Of a stretch of 64,000 nt of DNA, positions 62,195 through 64,000 are shown piece after piece. The stretch is from Porphyra umbilicalis (taxonomy: Eukaryota; Rhodophyta; Bangiophyceae; Bangiales; Bangiaceae), in the NCBI GenBank assembly GCA_002049455.2, contig KV918948.1, positions 87,117-151,116 on the forward strand, written 5' to 3'. Each line of letters starts with the position of its first letter. Position 1 is the stretch's first letter. The position numbers and the translations under genes were made by a program. The notes under the pieces are model-generated. The model made no database searches, was not told the DNA's origin, and saw only the letters and a list, made by a program, of their open reading frames with translations.

Positions 62195-64000
62195 ATGATA
62201 TCGCTGTGGACCCCCCCCCCCCCCCCCCCCCCCACCCCCTGGGGCCCGATCCTCGTTGCCAACCGCGGCGAAATCGCCGTCCGCATCATCACCGCGGCGC
62301 ACACGCTCGGCCTCCCCGCCATTGCCGTCTACGTCGCCGCCGACGCCGACTCGGGCCACGTCACCGCCGCCGACACGGCCGTGTGTCTCGGCGACGACGC
62401 TGGGGCCTACACGGACGTGGCCGCGCTCGTCGCGGCGGGCACCTCGGCGGGCGCCGTCGCCGTGCACCCCGGCTATGGCTTTGTCGCCGAAGACGCGGGC
62501 GCGGCGGACGCGTTTGAGGCGGCGGGCATCGCGTGGGTCGGCCCCACCCCGTCGACAATCCGCGTGTTTGGGTCCAAGCACGGGGCACGCGCCGAGGCGG
62601 TCGCCGCGGGCGTCCCCGTCCTCCCCGCGTCGGGGTTGGTGGCCGACGCGGCGGCCGCCGCCGACGCGGCCGACGCCCTCGGCTACCCCGTGTTGTTAAA
62701 GGCGACGGCGGGCGGCGGGGGGATGGGCCAATCCCCCGCCGCCTCGCGCGCGGGCGTCGCCGCCGCCTTTGCGTCGGCAGCCTCGGCGGGCGCGTCGCTC
62801 TTTGGCGACGGGCGGCTGTATGTGGAGAAGCTCGTCGGCGCGGCGCGCCACGTGGAGGTGCAGGTGTTTGGCGACGGCGCGGGGGGCGTCGTTTCCCTCG
62901 GCGACCGGGACTGTTCGGTGCAGCGGCGGCGGCAAAAGGTGGTGGAGGAGGCCCCCGCGCCGGCGCTGTCGGCCGCCACGCGGGCGCGCATGGCCGCCGC
63001 CGCCGTCGCCTTGACGGCGCGCGGCGCCTACCGGTCGGCGGGGACGGTCGAGTTTTTGGTCGACGCCGCGTCGTCGGCCTTTTACTTTCTCGAAGTCAAC
63101 ACGCGCATCCAAGTCGAGGCGGGCGTCACCGAAGCGGTGACGGGCGTCGACTTGGTCGCGGGCATGCTGCGGCTCGCGCGGGGGGACCCCGCGTCCGACT
63201 GGTTCCCGGCGCTCGCGTCCGCGGCGGTCGCCGACGGCGCCGACCCGCCGACCGCCGACGGCCCCGTCACGACCGTGCCGACCGCCGGCGCGGCGGTCGA
63301 GGCGCGGGTGTATGCGGAATCCCCCCTCCACGGCTACCGCCCGTCGCCGGGCACGCTGACGGCCATGGTGTGGCCGCCGCCGTCGCCGACGCTCCGCGTC
63401 GACACGTGGGCGTCGACCGGCTGCACCGTGTCGGGCGCCTTTGACCCGCTCCTCGGCAAGCTCATCGCGTCGGGGCCGACGCGGGCGGCGGCGCTCGCCA
63501 CCCTCGCCGACGCCCTGTCGGCGACGGTCGTGCGGGGGGTGGCATCCAACCTCGAACTGCTCTCGGCGGTCGTTGCGAACGAGGCGTTTGCGGCGGGGGA
63601 GTACACGACCGCCCTCCTCGACGGCGTCACGCCGAAGGCGTGCGCGGTGGAGGTGCTCGCGCCGGGCGTGCAGTCGTCCCTCCAAGACCACCCGGGGCGC
63701 GTCGGCCTGTGGCGCGTCGGCGTGTCGCCGTCGGGGGCGCTCGACGCGCACGCCATGGTCGCCGCCAATGGGCTCCTCGGCAACGAGCCGGGGGCGGTGG
63801 CGATGGAGATGACCGTGCGGGGGCCGACGCTCAAGGTCCACACCCAGACGACGGTCGTCTGTCGGGCGCGCGGCTGACCGCGTCGCTCGACGTCGGGCCC
63901 GCTGCCGTGGTGGACGCCCATCCCCGTGCCGGCGGGGGCGGTGGCCCATTGGGGGGCCACGCCGCCGCAGCGGCGGCGGCGGCGGCCGACGCGGCGGCGG
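62195..64000 (+). CDS. Urea carboxylase, 5' part (runs off the window)
   Basis: Biotin-dependent enzyme making allophanate from urea, bicarbonate and ATP. First in-frame ATG 62195 (MISLWTPPPP). The biotin carboxylase domain runs to about 63640: ILVANRGEIAVRI, the ATP-grasp loop ATAGGGGMGQ near 62701, KLVGAARHVEVQVFGDG, DRDCSVQRRRQKVVEE and EVNTRIQVEAGVTEAV, where the residue after QVE is Ala (63119-63121) and not the usual His. Then VLAPGVQSSLQDHPGRVGLW starts the allophanate-hydrolase-subunit-2-like carboxyltransferase domain, an order specific to urea carboxylase. TGA at 63875 is reached, but LSGARLTASL in the next frame and PLPWWTPIPVPAGAV back in the first continue the domain. The rest, including the biotinyl domain, lies beyond 64000. 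Confidence 0.85.

Noticed and set aside
1-64000. CRISPR array or bacterial operon
   Set aside because: No array of short, evenly spaced direct repeats; introns, Pol III tRNA signals and retroelements show nuclear eukaryotic DNA.

Overview
The window is nuclear DNA of a very GC-rich alga; I favour a bangiophyte red alga of the Porphyra/Pyropia kind (inference, about 0.6). Supporting signs are: two host proteins starting MAFV or MAAFV before basic, Ser/Ala-rich plastid-type leaders; a tRNA-Asp interrupted in its D-loop, a non-canonical intron site known from the red alga Cyanidioschyzon merolae; few, short GT-AG introns; third codon positions almost all G/C; and long G, C, GCC and GGC runs. A GC-rich green alga is the main alternative.

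Left part (1-28 kb) is mostly mobile DNA. A complete Ty3/gypsy chromovirus (about 1-8295) carries gag, a textbook -1 frameshift signal, protease-RT-RNase H-integrase, one in-frame TAG, a chromodomain, and a well-coded antisense ORF. A second copy follows head to tail across a shared LTR and is cut off in gag near 10002. Then come an unrecognised frameshifted gene (10801-12569, minus), a PIF/Harbinger pair (broken trihelix-like partner at 14.1-15.0 kb, DDE transposase at 16.1-17.7 kb), a GGGGTGG-rich minisatellite (19.1-19.6 kb) and several small inverted-repeat elements.

Middle part (29-47 kb) is host genes: a small two-exon RRM protein, a plastid-type Mpv17/PMP22 protein, an RGG-box protein with one intron, a BSD2-like DnaJ-zinc-finger protein, a TRIC-type cation channel, a xanthine/hypoxanthine-type phosphoribosyltransferase, a divergent NOL11 (U3 snoRNP/t-UTP) gene, tRNA-Asp(GTC) and an unrecognised secreted/membrane protein. 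In several of these the reading frame breaks exactly at homopolymers.

Right part (48-64 kb) holds a 20-repeat ankyrin gene whose last codons were replaced by insertion of a DIRS-like tyrosine-recombinase retrotransposon (52594-58487) with split direct repeats, a low-complexity stretch, a 0.7-kb inverted-repeat element, and the 5' part of a urea carboxylase gene that runs off the window. The host genes form no operon or pathway together; the shared theme is layered retroelement and DNA-transposon insertion between and into genes, with two retroelements that depend on recoding or overlapping frames.
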